DNA of 44,363 nucleotides from an uncultured Collinsella sp. Lineage in GTDB: Bacteria > Actinomycetota > Coriobacteriia > Coriobacteriales > Coriobacteriaceae. The stretch is taken from positions 1 through 44,363 of the forward strand of contig CABUDQ010000014.1 in the NCBI GenBank assembly GCA_902490365.1, read 5' to 3'. Position 1 is the stretch's first letter; each line of letters starts with the position of its first letter. The translations under genes were made by a program, and so were the position numbers. The notes under the pieces are model-generated. The model was not told the origin of the DNA. It searched no databases and saw only the letters and a program-made list of their open reading frames with translations. Positions 20,913 to 29,925 of the stretch are shown in pieces.

Positions 20913-20984
20913 GTCAAAATACCTTTCATTTGGCAACTTCGGCGAACCGAAGCCGCCTCTCACTCAAAAATAGGTGAACAACCC

Positions 20985-21437
20985 TTAAAACGGGATGTCC
21001 TCATCGTAGACGTCGACCGCGGGCGGCGTAGCCACCGGTGCGGCAGGACGTGCTGCGGGCGCGGGAGCTGCGGGGGCGTAACCGCCCTGATCGTAGCCAC
21101 CCTGGCCACCACGGGAGCTCATAAACTCGATCTCATCGACGATGACCTCAAGCTTGCTCCGGCGCTGGCCGTCGCGCTCCCAAGAGCTGTAGCGCAGCTT
21201 GCCCTCGATCGCGACCTTGTTTCCCTTTGCCAGGAAACGGCTCACGGCCTCGGCGCGGGTGCCGAACATGGTGCAGTCGACAAAGTTGGGATAGTCCTCC
21301 CACTCGCCAGTCTGCGCGTTGCGGCGACGATCGTTCACGGCGACGCCAAAGGACAGAACCTGGGTTCCGCCGGCGGTGGCGCGCAGCTCGGGATCGCGGG
21401 TGAGGTTACCGGTGATGTTCACTCGATTGATGCTCAT
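20985..21437 (-). CDS. ssb: Single-stranded DNA-binding protein
   Basis: The 150-residue protein has an N-terminal OB fold (about 1-110, MSINRVNITGNLTRDPELRA) and a flexible Gly/Ala/Pro linker. It ends in the acidic tip DVYDEDIPF, which binds replication and repair partners. The gene lies between rpsF and rpsR, its usual place. Confidence 0.98.
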   Translation of the reverse strand: MSINRVNITGNLTRDPELRATAGGTQVLSFGVAVNDRRRNAQTGEWEDYPNFVDCTMFGTRAEAVSRFLAKGNKVAIEGKLRYSSWERDGQRRSKLEVIVDEIEFMSSRGGQGGYDQGGYAPAAPAPAARPAAPVATPPAVDVYDEDIPF

Positions 21438-21485
21438 AACTCACTACTTCCTCTTGGGGCACAAGCCCAGTCCAAAACGACAGTC

Positions 21486-21779
21486 TTACTCCTGGTCGTC
21501 ACGACGGACGATCATGTGGCGGACCACAGCGTCGGTGATGCGCAGGACGCGATCAAGCTCGGCGATCTGGGTAGGATCTGCGTGGAAGTTGATGAGGGTG
21601 TAGTCACCATCGGTGAGGTCGTTGATCTCGTAGGCGAGCTTGCGCTTGCCCCACTCGTCAACGGAGTCGACCTTGCCAGCGCCCTCAGCGATCGTGGTAT
21701 CGATACGCTTCATAACAGCGAGACGAGTCTCGGGGTCGAGCGACGGGTCAACAAAGAACAGCAGTTCATAAGCCTTCAT
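21486..21779 (-). CDS. rpsF: 30S ribosomal protein S6
   Basis: This 97-residue protein is typical of S6 in length and sequence (MKAYELLFFVDPSLDPETR, VDEWGKRKLAYEI). It forms a pair with S18. Start ATG 21779 has the strong site GAGGAGGTGACA; an earlier in-frame ATG at 21800 would include that site as codons. It is the first gene of the ribosomal-protein/ssb operon. Confidence 0.97.
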   Translation of the reverse strand: MKAYELLFFVDPSLDPETRLAVMKRIDTTIAEGAGKVDSVDEWGKRKLAYEINDLTDGDYTLINFHADPTQIAELDRVLRITDAVVRHMIVRRDDQE

Positions 21780-21805
21780 ATTGTCACCTCCTCTGGGCAA
21801 ATGTG

Positions 21806-21834
21806 GCTTCAGGTCGTGAAGGTGCGCCTGAAGC
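21806..21834 (-). promoter_or_regulatory. Hairpin in the rpsF leader
   Basis: A perfect 8-bp stem (GCTTCAGG 21806-21813 with CCTGAAGC 21827-21834) lies between the rpsF promoter and its ribosome-binding site. S6/S18 leaders are often autoregulated through a structured RNA. I cannot match the known S6:S18 motif here with confidence, so the role is open. Confidence 0.4.
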
Positions 21835-21850
21835 AGGAAAAGACTTGGTA

Positions 21851-21879
21851 ATAATATCTTTCAACCTCCCAGGCCGCAA
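21851..21879 (-). promoter_or_regulatory. Promoter of the rpsF operon
   Basis: On the minus strand, TTGCGG (21874-21879) and TATTAT (21851-21856) are separated by 17 bases, about 70 bases upstream of the rpsF start. Both hexamers are near the housekeeping sigma consensus. Confidence 0.65.
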
Positions 21880-22240
21880 GAATATGCAGCTACAACCTCA
21901 TGACCTCCACATATGCCCATATTCGCACGACGTTTCATGCGCATTCCAACCAAATGCCGACCAAGAGCTTGACGGATTTGTGGACAAGATACGGTGCCGC
22001 GGGGACAAGCTGAGCCAAACCGCAGGTCAACGGGCACAAGGCTGTGGTCGCAAAATGCATACCAGTGGCCCACAGCACCACCCAAAGATTTTTAAATTCA
22101 TTGCCAAGTCGCTTATGAATACCCTTTTTTGAACAATTGAGTTGATCAACCACGCTGGTCGGAAGCCGTTTTTTGGGACCTCAAGCCCCACTGCAGCGCC
22201 AAGCACGGCCAAGCGTTTTAAAAAATGCCAACTTTTCTGT
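21880..22240. other. Gene-free stretch between rpsF promoter and tRNA-Ser promoter
   Basis: I see no convincing gene, RNA or repeat in these roughly 360 bases. Open frames here are short, overlap on both strands, lack ribosome-binding sites and resemble nothing I know. The sequence is less GC-rich than the neighbouring genes. Confidence 0.6.
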
Positions 22241-22268
22241 TTGCACTTTGCGATTCCTCGTGTATACT
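22241..22268 (+). promoter_or_regulatory. Promoter of tRNA-Ser (GGA)
   Basis: TTGCAC (22241-22246) and TATACT (22263-22268) are separated by 16 bases and end 16 bases before the mature tRNA 5' end. Confidence 0.65.
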
Positions 22269-22284
22269 GACTTTCGCATTTAAC

Positions 22285-22375
22285 GGAGAGTTGTCCGAGT
22301 GGCCGAAGGAGCACGATTGGAAATCGTGTAGGCGTCAAAAGCGTCTCCAGGGTTCAAATCCCTGACTCTCCGCCA
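22285..22375 (+). tRNA. tRNA-Ser, anticodon GGA
   Basis: The 91-nt class II tRNA has acceptor stem GGAGAGT/ACTCTCC, a long variable arm, T-loop GGTTCAAATCC and an encoded CCA. The anticodon loop centred on ATTGGAAAT gives GGA, which reads UCC/UCU. Confidence 0.97.
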
Positions 22376-22384
22376 GTTAATTCC

Positions 22385-22414
22385 AAAGCAGGCCTTCGAG
22401 CCTGCTTTGTTTTT
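22385..22414 (+). terminator. Terminator after tRNA-Ser (GGA)
   Basis: A perfect 9-bp stem (AAAGCAGGC/GCCTGCTTT) with loop CTTCGA is followed by GTTTTT, nine bases after the tRNA. Confidence 0.92.
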
Positions 22415-22423
22415 ACCCCACGC

Positions 22424-22514
22424 GGAGGGGTGGCAGAGTGGTTGAATGCGGCGGTCTCGAAAACCGTTTGGCCTGTATAAGGTCACGAGGGTTCGAATCC
22501 CTCCTCCTCCGCCA
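22424..22514 (+). tRNA. tRNA-Ser, anticodon CGA
   Basis: The 91-nt class II tRNA has acceptor stem GGAGGGG/CTCCTCC with one G-T pair, a long variable arm and an encoded CCA. The anticodon loop TCTCGAAAA gives CGA, which reads UCG. Its 3' 25 bases recur inverted at 22580-22604. Confidence 0.97.
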
Positions 22515-22525
22515 TTTTGGTTGAG

Positions 22526-22553
22526 AAAGCTCCCGAAAACGGGGGCTTTTTTT
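22526..22553 (+). terminator. Terminator after tRNA-Ser (CGA)
   Basis: A 9-bp stem with one G-T pair (AAAGCTCCC/GGGGGCTTT) and a 6-base loop runs into a T-tract. Confidence 0.92.
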
Positions 22554-22579
22554 GTTTAGAGTCCCTTACGAGCAAATAC

Positions 22580-22720
22580 GGCGGAGGAGGAGGGATTCGA
22601 ACCCGTCAGGACGCAAAGCGTAAAGAAAACGCGCCAGTGGCGCGTTTTTAGCGCAGCGCGGTCGGCGCAAGCCGACCGAATAAATTTTGAGCTCCGCTCA
22701 AAATTTAGACATCCCTCCTC
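22580..22720. repeat. Multi-hairpin element containing an inverted tRNA-Ser 3' fragment
   Basis: Bases 22580-22604 are an exact 25-nt inverted copy of the tRNA-Ser(CGA) 3' region (22489-22513). Three perfect hairpins follow: AAAACGCGCC/GGCGCGTTTT (22626-22648), CGGTCGGC/GCCGACCG (22659-22678) and TAAATTTTGAGC/GCTCAAAATTTA (22681-22707). A 10-bp outer pairing, GAGGAGGGAT (22587-22596) with ATCCCTCCTC (22711-22720), could close the set into a branched structure. It could be a small RNA, a mobile-element relic or a DNA structure; I cannot tell which. Confidence 0.6.
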
Positions 22721-22764
22721 TTCAACCCACACCCCCATCACGTTCAATCCCAACCCAACATCCC

Positions 22765-22829
22765 AAACATGTACATCACCCTCCAAAGATGTCAAAAAAT
22801 GTCGTTTTTGGAGGGTGGTGTACACGTTT
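22765..22829 (+). repeat. 65-bp palindromic repeat, copy 1
   Basis: The repeat begins AAACATGTACATCACCCTCC and ends with its near-perfect inverted complement, around a core with two copies of ATGTC (AAAGATGTCAAAAAATGTC). It lies 105 bases upstream of the nuclease-like gene. An inverted second copy lies downstream at 23966-24030. Confidence 0.85.
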
Positions 22830-22934
22830 GTATATGACACACGCCGTGCATGAGTCGGCTTACTCGCATTCGGTATATTTCCCCACCTCAACGGACATAA
22901 GAGTTGGGTATCGACTCAGAGCGAGAGGTCCCCA

Positions 22935-23942
22935 ATGGATACCCCTGTTCTCATTTCGCATAAAACTGCATGGCTCGTCCATCACGCGCCGCAAGGCCGG
23001 GTTCAAGCGGTCGCGCAACACGACTACCAGATAGGCGCAAGAGGTCTCTCCACCCAGCAACGCATCGCGCGCATACGACAGGCCCTCACCGACTGCGGCA
23101 TTCCGCCCGATATGTTCAAGACTATCGATATCTCCGTAGTGTTTGCTTTCGAGCGAATTCGCACCAACGGCGTCACTTGCCATGTTCTCGGCCAAAGCCT
23201 ACCCTATGGCCATATTGACGAGCTTACGCCCGGCATCTTTATCACCGACGAAGCCTTCACCTTCGTGCTCGCCGCCGAGTGGATGGATAGAATCGAATAC
23301 CTCGAGTATGGCTACGAAGTTTGCGGCGACTATCGCATGGGCCTTAATCCCTCTGACCCTTATACCGAGCAACCAGCAACCACCTCCAAGGACGAAATTG
23401 TCGAACTGCTCGATCAACACCCTGGCAAACCCGGTGCCACACGCGCGCGACTCGCGCTCAGACATGTCTACGACCACTCGGTCTCGCCTATGGAGGCTGC
23501 ATCGGCAATCGCACTTTCACTTCCAACAAGCGAAGGCGGCGTTGGCATTCGAGGCATCGAGCTCAACCGACCGCTCGAGATCCCTCAACGTCTTTGGCAT
23601 TGCACCAAAGCCCGAACACTCAAAATCGATGCCCTCATTACCTATAAGCGCAGAGAGCTCGGCATCGAATATAAGGGTGGCTTTCACGACGAGACTGGCC
23701 GTAAGGGAGCAGATGCGGAACGCGAAGCTGTGCTCGCCCAAATGGGTTATCGCATTGTCACACTCACCTCAGCGCAATTTGCCAGTCAACTCGCTTTTCA
23801 CCGTGCCATGAACAATATCCGCGAAGCACTCGGTATGCCCCGCTGCACGGATGCCGAGTATCAGCGAAAGCAAAACGAACTGCGAAAGGCACTTATCCGC
23901 AACTGGAAGGGCACGAAGGACATAGAGACGCCCTCCGAGTAA
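22935..23942 (+). CDS. PD-(D/E)XK nuclease-like protein (DUF559/Vsr-like C-terminal domain)
   Basis: In this 335-residue protein the C-terminal part (about 225-285) shows a PD-(D/E)XK-type active site: Asp232 in KIDALITY, then Glu245 and Lys247 in LGIEYKGG. DREA-like spacing and a GYRIVTLTSAQF strand follow, as in Vsr and DUF559 proteins. The N-terminal 150 residues hold a possible helix-turn-helix (STQQRIARIRQALTDCGI) and a YEVCGDYR motif. This recalls AbiEi-like plus nuclease proteins common in Coriobacteriia. GAGAGGT precedes ATG 22935. It stands alone between two inverted 65-bp repeats. The true target is unknown; restriction, toxin or mobile-element functions are all possible. Confidence 0.75.
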   Translation: MDTPVLISHKTAWLVHHAPQGRVQAVAQHDYQIGARGLSTQQRIARIRQALTDCGIPPDMFKTIDISVVFAFERIRTNGVTCHVLGQSLPYGHIDELTPGIFITDEAFTFVLAAEWMDRIEYLEYGYEVCGDYRMGLNPSDPYTEQPATTSKDEIVELLDQHPGKPGATRARLALRHVYDHSVSPMEAASAIALSLPTSEGGVGIRGIELNRPLEIPQRLWHCTKARTLKIDALITYKRRELGIEYKGGFHDETGRKGADAEREAVLAQMGYRIVTLTSAQFASQLAFHRAMNNIREALGMPRCTDAEYQRKQNELRKALIRNWKGTKDIETPSE

Positions 23943-23965
23943 CGTCGCCCGCTCGGCGCGCGCCA

Positions 23966-24030
23966 AAACATGTACATCATCCGCCAAAAACGACATTTTT
24001 CGACATCTTTGGAGGCTGGTATACATGTTT
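23966..24030 (-). repeat. 65-bp palindromic repeat, copy 2 (inverted)
   Basis: Read on the minus strand, this copy aligns end to end with 22765-22829. The central AAAGATGTC-G/A-AAAAATGTC block differs at a single base, while the arms have drifted more. It starts 23 bases after the nuclease-like gene and overlaps any upstream start of the next gene. Confidence 0.85.
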
Positions 24031-24145
24031 GGAACCTATGACCGCACCCAACCCCTACCGTTTGCCGAGCAATAGGGTCTCAATCGCCGCCAACCATGTA
24101 CTATGTACGGGCATTGTCCAAACCTGCAACTCAAAGGATTCCATC

Positions 24146-24835
24146 TTGCCCGTCGTCGCCGCTATGACCGTTACCTCACACGCCACGGATGCCATGGTCG
24201 CCATCCCGTTTTGGCTCGAAATGTTCGCCGTCGTCGCGGCTTCAATCTCGGGCGTGTTGGTCGCGCGCGAGCACAAACTCGACCTGGTGGGTGCAGTTGC
24301 GCTCGCCGTGGTCTGTGGCTTGGGCGGCGGTCTTTTACGCGACATGACGCTGCAGGCGGGCAACGTCTACATCCTCAACCAGCCAATGGCGCTGCCGCTT
24401 TCCATTGCCACGGCAGCCATCATCTATATTTTCCCGGCAATCGTCGACAAGCCCGAAAAACTCATTCCCCTGCTCGACATCATCTCGGTCGGCATCTACG
24501 CCGCCACTGGAGCAGACAAGGCGCTGGTCTACGGCTTTGCGCCGGCGGTGTGCATCATGATGGGCTTTTTCACCGCGGTGGGCGGTGGCATGTTGCGCGA
24601 CGGCTTTATGGGCGTGGTTCCGGGCATTTTCCAACGTACTAACTTTTATGCCATCGCCGCCATCGCCGGATCGACAAGCTATGTGTGTCTCGTTATGAGC
24701 GGCATCATGAGCAATGTCGCCGCGCTGGTCGTATGCGTTGTCGTGACCATGGGTCTGCGCTGGCTCTCGCTGCGCTTTGACATCAAAAGCCCCACCGAAG
24801 AGGACATCGCGCGCTTTTTGCACCGCAAAAAGTAG
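24146..24835 (+). CDS. TRIC/UPF0126-family membrane protein
   Basis: This hydrophobic protein of about 230 residues carries the duplicated UPF0126 fold, with six to seven membrane segments. The paired glycine-rich motifs are GLGGGLLRDMTL and AVGGGMLRDGF. The family includes bacterial TRIC-type cation channels and the YicG protein, reported as a glycine transporter. The start is uncertain: TTG 24146 has AAAGGA seven bases upstream and gives a natural N-terminus, ATG 24164 lacks a site, and ATG 24038 would begin just after the 65-bp repeat and add 36 residues. Confidence 0.85.
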   Translation: MPVVAAMTVTSHATDAMVAIPFWLEMFAVVAASISGVLVAREHKLDLVGAVALAVVCGLGGGLLRDMTLQAGNVYILNQPMALPLSIATAAIIYIFPAIVDKPEKLIPLLDIISVGIYAATGADKALVYGFAPAVCIMMGFFTAVGGGMLRDGFMGVVPGIFQRTNFYAIAAIAGSTSYVCLVMSGIMSNVAALVVCVVVTMGLRWLSLRFDIKSPTEEDIARFLHRKK

Positions 24836-24905
24836 ATTGCGCGGGCTCATCCTTCGAAATACAACCGAGAGGTTCTTTTAGAGCGCCCACGCGTTGGGTA
24901 CCCTG

Positions 24906-24928
24906 TTAGATGCATATCGAGCATCTAA
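24906..24928 (+). promoter_or_regulatory. Hairpin upstream of the bactofilin-like gene
   Basis: A perfect 8-bp stem, TTAGATGC/GCATCTAA, ends a few bases before the AAGGA ribosome-binding site of the next gene. It may affect translation initiation; no T-run is present. Confidence 0.4.
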
Positions 24929-24941
24929 CGAAGGATTCACT

Positions 24942-26087
24942 ATGCCCCGCAATCAATTCCCGTCGACCCAGCGCTGTAAAGCGTGGGGCCGCATCACCAT
25001 CCTATTCGCACTCATCGCGCTGGCGATCACCGCGCTTCCCACGGCGTCGTTCGCCGGCACAGACACCGCAGGCAACGTACTTGCGACCGACAATGACGCC
25101 AATTCGTCCGGCGTCGAAGGTGACCTGTACTGGGCAGGTCAGGCCCTCAACTTGGACGATGCGTCCATCGGCCGCGACATAATTGCAGCAGGCGAGAGCC
25201 TCTCCATCCGCGACTGCACGGTGGGCGGCGCCGTCCGCTTGGCGGCGCGCACCATCGACATTGCCAAGACTACGGTTGATGGCAGCGTGACCGTTGCCGG
25301 CCAGCATGTCGTGCTCAATTCCGACAGCACCGCCAACTGTTTCTATGCGATAGGCGAGACGGTTGCCCTGCGCGGCTCTACCAAGTCGGCAGCGCTTGCG
25401 GGCGATACGGTGACTATCGATGGCACCGTCGAGGGCGATGTCGAGGTTTGGGCCGATAAGCTCATCCTGGGCAAGAACGCCCACATCACCGGCACCGTGA
25501 ACGCGCACGTCTCCGAGGACCCCGAGCGCGCCGCGGGAGCCGAGGTCGGTGCGCTCAAGATCGACCGCACCGAGAACGAAGATACTTCCACCGTTAACGA
25601 TGTCATCGGCGGTATCGTCGCCGCGGCGCTTTCCACCTGCTTTGTCGCCCTACTGCTCGAACTCGTCTTTCCGCGCGCAACCGCCAGCGCCGCCGGCATG
25701 CTCCACCAGCGCCCCATGCCCCTGTGGGTGAGCGGTCTTCTGGGCACGATTGCTATCGTCCCCGCCGTCCTACTGCTAATTATCTCTATCGCTGGTCTGT
25801 CGCTTGCCGGAGCCCTCATGTGCGGTGTTATTGGCATCGCGTTGGTGTCGAGCGCCTTTGCGGGGTGCGCGATCGCCCGCATGGTCGGACACAACCAGAA
25901 CCGCTACGCCATGGCAGCCGCGGGCGGCGTGGCCGCGGGCGCGCTTACGGCAATCCCCCTCGTAGGCGATTTCATCAGCGGCGTGGCCTTTGTCTTCACG
26001 CTCGGCTATGTTATCCAGATCATCTGGCGCAACGCTCACCTCAAGTCGCAACAGCCGGCTAATACGCCGGAACTCCCCACCGCCTAG
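24942..26087 (+). CDS. Bactofilin-like polymer-forming domain protein with membrane domain
   Basis: This 381-residue protein has an N-terminal signal or membrane segment (about 17-38, ILFALIALAITALPTASFAG). A repetitive beta-strand region follows (about 50-190, with recurring GD/VDG/TVEGDVEV turns) that resembles polymer-forming bactofilin-type domains. About four membrane helices end the protein. Start ATG 24942 has AAGGA upstream; an earlier TTG start lacks one. If the signal is real, the beta domain faces outward, unlike cytoplasmic bactofilins. It may help organise the envelope. The next gene, typA, is convergent. Confidence 0.75.
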   Translation: MPRNQFPSTQRCKAWGRITILFALIALAITALPTASFAGTDTAGNVLATDNDANSSGVEGDLYWAGQALNLDDASIGRDIIAAGESLSIRDCTVGGAVRLAARTIDIAKTTVDGSVTVAGQHVVLNSDSTANCFYAIGETVALRGSTKSAALAGDTVTIDGTVEGDVEVWADKLILGKNAHITGTVNAHVSEDPERAAGAEVGALKIDRTENEDTSTVNDVIGGIVAAALSTCFVALLLELVFPRATASAAGMLHQRPMPLWVSGLLGTIAIVPAVLLLIISIAGLSLAGALMCGVIGIALVSSAFAGCAIARMVGHNQNRYAMAAAGGVAAGALTAIPLVGDFISGVAFVFTLGYVIQIIWRNAHLKSQQPANTPELPTA

Positions 26088-26094
26088 CCGCCAA

Positions 26095-26154
26095 CCACCA
26101 CAAAGGGGACAGGCACCTTTGTGGTGGTGCAAGCGAACCTGTCCCCCTTGCACC
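26095..26154. repeat. Paired palindromes containing GGGGACAGG motifs
   Basis: Palindrome 1 is CCACCACAAAGG/CCTTTGTGGTGG (26095-26127) with loop GGACAGGCA. Palindrome 2 is GGTGCAAG/CTTGCACC (26126-26154) and contains AACCTGTCCCC. The loops therefore carry the same GGGGACAGG motif in opposite orientation. Such motifs are common as dispersed repeats in bacterial intergenic regions, so this may be a REP-like unit. Confidence 0.7.
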
Positions 26155-26156
26155 AA

Positions 26157-26189
26157 AAAGGGCGCCGACCATCGCGGTCGACGCCCTTT
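26157..26189. terminator. Bidirectional terminator between convergent genes
   Basis: The stem is AAAGGGCG-C-CGACC paired with GGTCG-A-CGCCCTTT, with an A-run on the left and TTTCTTG on the right. It can serve both the plus-strand bactofilin-like gene and minus-strand typA. Confidence 0.88.
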
Positions 26190-26216
26190 CTTGTTAGTCG
26201 CTATAAAGCCCAGCGC

Positions 26217-28055
<1,839 letters not shown>

Positions 28056-28172
28056 GTAGTTCCCCTATCTTCTATCCATATACAAACGGCACGCGTATGC
28101 GACCCGCCCAGCAACACAACGCTCAGCGGGAATATTGAGCCTTTTACCGAAAACTCGTTTATTTTAGCGATT

Positions 28173-28622
28173 TTAGATAAGAGGGGTTTCCTCACCTGCA
28201 GGTTCAGGGTCGCTCCACATAAAACCATCGCCGGCACCCATGCCCTCATACAGCACGTATGCCGAAAAACCACTCTCGAGCGTGGTTTCGAAGAAGCTCA
28301 CGAGCAGAGCATCGTGATAGCCGCCATCAATCTCAACGCAGCCGGTGTAGCCGATGGCATAGCGGGCGATACGGCCCAGGCCCTCGTCCTTAAGACCCAT
28401 CTTGTGCTCGGAGATAAAGTTGGTAGCCGCCTCGAGGCACGCCTCTTCGCCATCCTCATCGAGCGCCGCCAGATAACGGTTGGAAGCGGCATCCTCAATT
28501 GCCACGACCACGCCAGGGTTTTCACCGGCGGCCAGGTCGTCCAAGAACGCACCGATCAGGTCACACACCATGGCGTCGAGCTCGGCGGAGACGTTACCGG
28601 CGTCCTGCATATCCTGTGCCAT
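28173..28622 (-). CDS. Unknown acidic protein
   Basis: I do not recognise this 149-residue, acidic (D/E-rich), probably cytoplasmic protein. It contains an orderly alpha/beta pattern (GVVVAIEDAASNRYLAALDE, GYTGCVEIDGGYHDALLVSF) and no membrane segment or signal. It lies between typA and a small membrane-protein gene, all on the minus strand. The coding frame is uninterrupted and codon use fits its neighbours, so it is likely a real gene. Confidence 0.75.
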   Translation of the reverse strand: MAQDMQDAGNVSAELDAMVCDLIGAFLDDLAAGENPGVVVAIEDAASNRYLAALDEDGEEACLEAATNFISEHKMGLKDEGLGRIARYAIGYTGCVEIDGGYHDALLVSFFETTLESGFSAYVLYEGMGAGDGFMWSDPEPAGEETPLI

Positions 28623-28652
28623 CTTTAGACCTTCCCATCGAGTCTGGCGTCG

Positions 28653-29042
28653 TTACAGTTCTTGCGCCTCGGCGGCGATCTTGGCGGCAGCGTCGCGGGC
28701 GCGCATCATATCCATCGCGCGCTTGTCGAGCACCTTGATCTGACTGGTCAGCATTACCGCATCGACCACGCCCCAGATCACGAGGCCCGTAGAGATCGAA
28801 AACCCAAGCGCACCAACTGTACCACGAAGGCGCGAGCAGATTGCCGCGACAAGGGCGGAGATGACAACCATCTTGATAAACGAGCCGCGGCGTTCGCGAA
28901 GCGTGCGGGCCTGCGTCACATAGGCAATGCGAGCCGCCTCAGAAGCCTCCGAGCGCATCTGGGCCTCGCGGGCGATCGCAGCCGCCTCGGCCGACACACC
29001 GCCGGCCATCAGCGAACACTCCGCATCCTGGCCGCCCCGCAT
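28653..29042 (-). CDS. Small membrane protein of unknown function
   Basis: This protein of up to 129 residues has an Ala/Arg/Glu-rich N-terminal helix, two hydrophobic segments (about 58-68 MVVISALVAAI and 77-98 GALGFSISTGLVIWGVVDAVML) and a helical C-terminus. ATG 29042 overlaps the upstream stop (TAAATG) and lacks a ribosome-binding site. ATG 29009 (residue 12) has GGAG nine bases upstream and may be the true start. It is co-directional with the DUF151 gene and probably coupled to it. Confidence 0.7.
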   Translation of the reverse strand: MRGGQDAECSLMAGGVSAEAAAIAREAQMRSEASEAARIAYVTQARTLRERRGSFIKMVVISALVAAICSRLRGTVGALGFSISTGLVIWGVVDAVMLTSQIKVLDKRAMDMMRARDAAAKIAAEAQEL

Positions 29043-29543
29043 TTAGAAATCATCGGGGGAGAGCGTATGGACGAACTCGTCGAACTTCTCGAACTCCTGC
29101 TCGTCGTCGACTTCCTCGGCGTGGGTAGAAACAGTGCCCAGGCGATTCATGATGTCGTCCTCCACAAACATGGGGGCATTGCTGCGCACGGCAAGAGCAA
29201 TGGCATCACTGGGACGGGCGTCGATCTTGCACTCGTCACCATCGGCCAGTACGACGATCGTCGCGTAGAACACCGGCGGCTCGGCGCGAACGATCTCGAT
29301 GCGCTCGAGCTTGGCGCCCAGGGCGCCAACAGTATCGAGCAACAGGTCATGGGTAATCGGGCGCTCGGCGCGACCGCTATCGATGCCACGGCTGATTGCC
29401 GCAGCCTCAAACGAACCAGTCTGAATGGAAAGGGAACGCAGCGGCGCGGGCGAGTCCGATTTGCTGCTGCGCTCACGAAGCACGATAAGCGATGGCACGG
29501 GACCGGCGGCCATGACGATGGTCTCTATGTCGACACGAACCAT
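29043..29543 (-). CDS. DUF151 (bifunctional nuclease family) protein
   Basis: The 166-residue protein carries the DUF151 signature IDARPSDAIALAVRSNAPMF near residues 118-137. It ends in an acidic tail (EEVDDEQEFEKFDEF), as many actinobacterial members do. Family members have been reported as nucleases in plants, and the fold occurs in thermophiles and mycobacteria; the bacterial role is unclear. Start ATG 29543 has GGAGGTG four bases upstream; the upstream in-frame start lacks support. Confidence 0.88.
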   Translation of the reverse strand: MVRVDIETIVMAAGPVPSLIVLRERSSKSDSPAPLRSLSIQTGSFEAAAISRGIDSGRAERPITHDLLLDTVGALGAKLERIEIVRAEPPVFYATIVVLADGDECKIDARPSDAIALAVRSNAPMFVEDDIMNRLGTVSTHAEEVDDEQEFEKFDEFVHTLSPDDF

Positions 29544-29656
29544 GGAACACCTCCGGTACGTAGCGGTTAACACGCGGCAGCCCGCCGCATTGAATAGCTA
29601 TACTACCCAATCTTTCGCACAGCACACAAAACCAAAATGAGATTTATCGCAGACAA

Positions 29657-29687
29657 GAAAAAAGCCCCGAGGCAACGCCCCAGGGCT
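29657..29687 (-). terminator. Terminator after the tRNA-Ile/tRNA-Ala cluster
   Basis: A hairpin with AGCCC/GGGCT outer arms and an inner GAGGC/GCCCC pairing is followed on the minus strand by TTTTTTC. It lies 15 bases downstream of tRNA-Ile. Confidence 0.85.
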
Positions 29688-29701
29688 CTTCACAGTTTTG
29701 A

Positions 29702-29778
29702 TGGTGGACCTGACAAGATTCGAACTTGTGACCTCCCGGTTATCAGCCGGACGCTCTAACCAACTGAGCTACAGGTCC
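29702..29778 (-). tRNA. tRNA-Ile, anticodon GAT (copy 1)
   Basis: The 77-nt cloverleaf has acceptor GGACCTG/CAGGTCC, D-arm AGCTCAGTTGGTTAGAGC, anticodon loop CTGATAA giving GAT, T-loop GTTCGAATC and an encoded CCA. It is identical to the copy at 29926-30002. Confidence 0.97.
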
Positions 29779-29782
29779 ATCA

Positions 29783-29858
29783 TGGTGGAGGTTAGGGGGA
29801 TCGAACCCCTGACCTCAGGCTTGCAAAGCCCGCGCTCTCCCAGCTGAGCTAAACCCCC
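29783..29858 (-). tRNA. tRNA-Ala, anticodon TGC
   Basis: The 76-nt cloverleaf has acceptor GGGGGTT/AACCTCC with one G-T pair, anticodon loop TTTGCAA giving TGC, T-loop GTTCGATCC and an encoded CCA. It lies 4 bases upstream of tRNA-Ile copy 1 in the transcript. Confidence 0.97.
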
Positions 29859-29869
29859 ACGGAGACAGT

Positions 29870-29914
29870 AATAAACACCCCAGCGGCGACTCGGCTCTCG
29901 CTGGGGTGTTTATT
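29870..29914 (-). terminator. Terminator after tRNA-Ile copy 2
   Basis: A perfect 15-bp stem, AATAAACACCCCAGC/GCTGGGGTGTTTATT, lies 11 bases after tRNA-Ile copy 2 in the minus direction. No T-run follows outside the stem, but the stem end itself is A/T-rich. Confidence 0.8.
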
Positions 29915-29925
29915 GCGAAAGAAAG

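Noticed and set aside
21806..21834. S6:S18 autoregulatory leader motif upstream of rpsF
   Set aside because: A hairpin is present, but the conserved bulge and loop bases of that motif could not be matched by eye.
22580..22604. tRNA-Ser 3' copy as an attachment site of an integrated island
   Set aside because: Integration duplicates the tRNA end in direct orientation; this copy is inverted, and no integrase gene is nearby.
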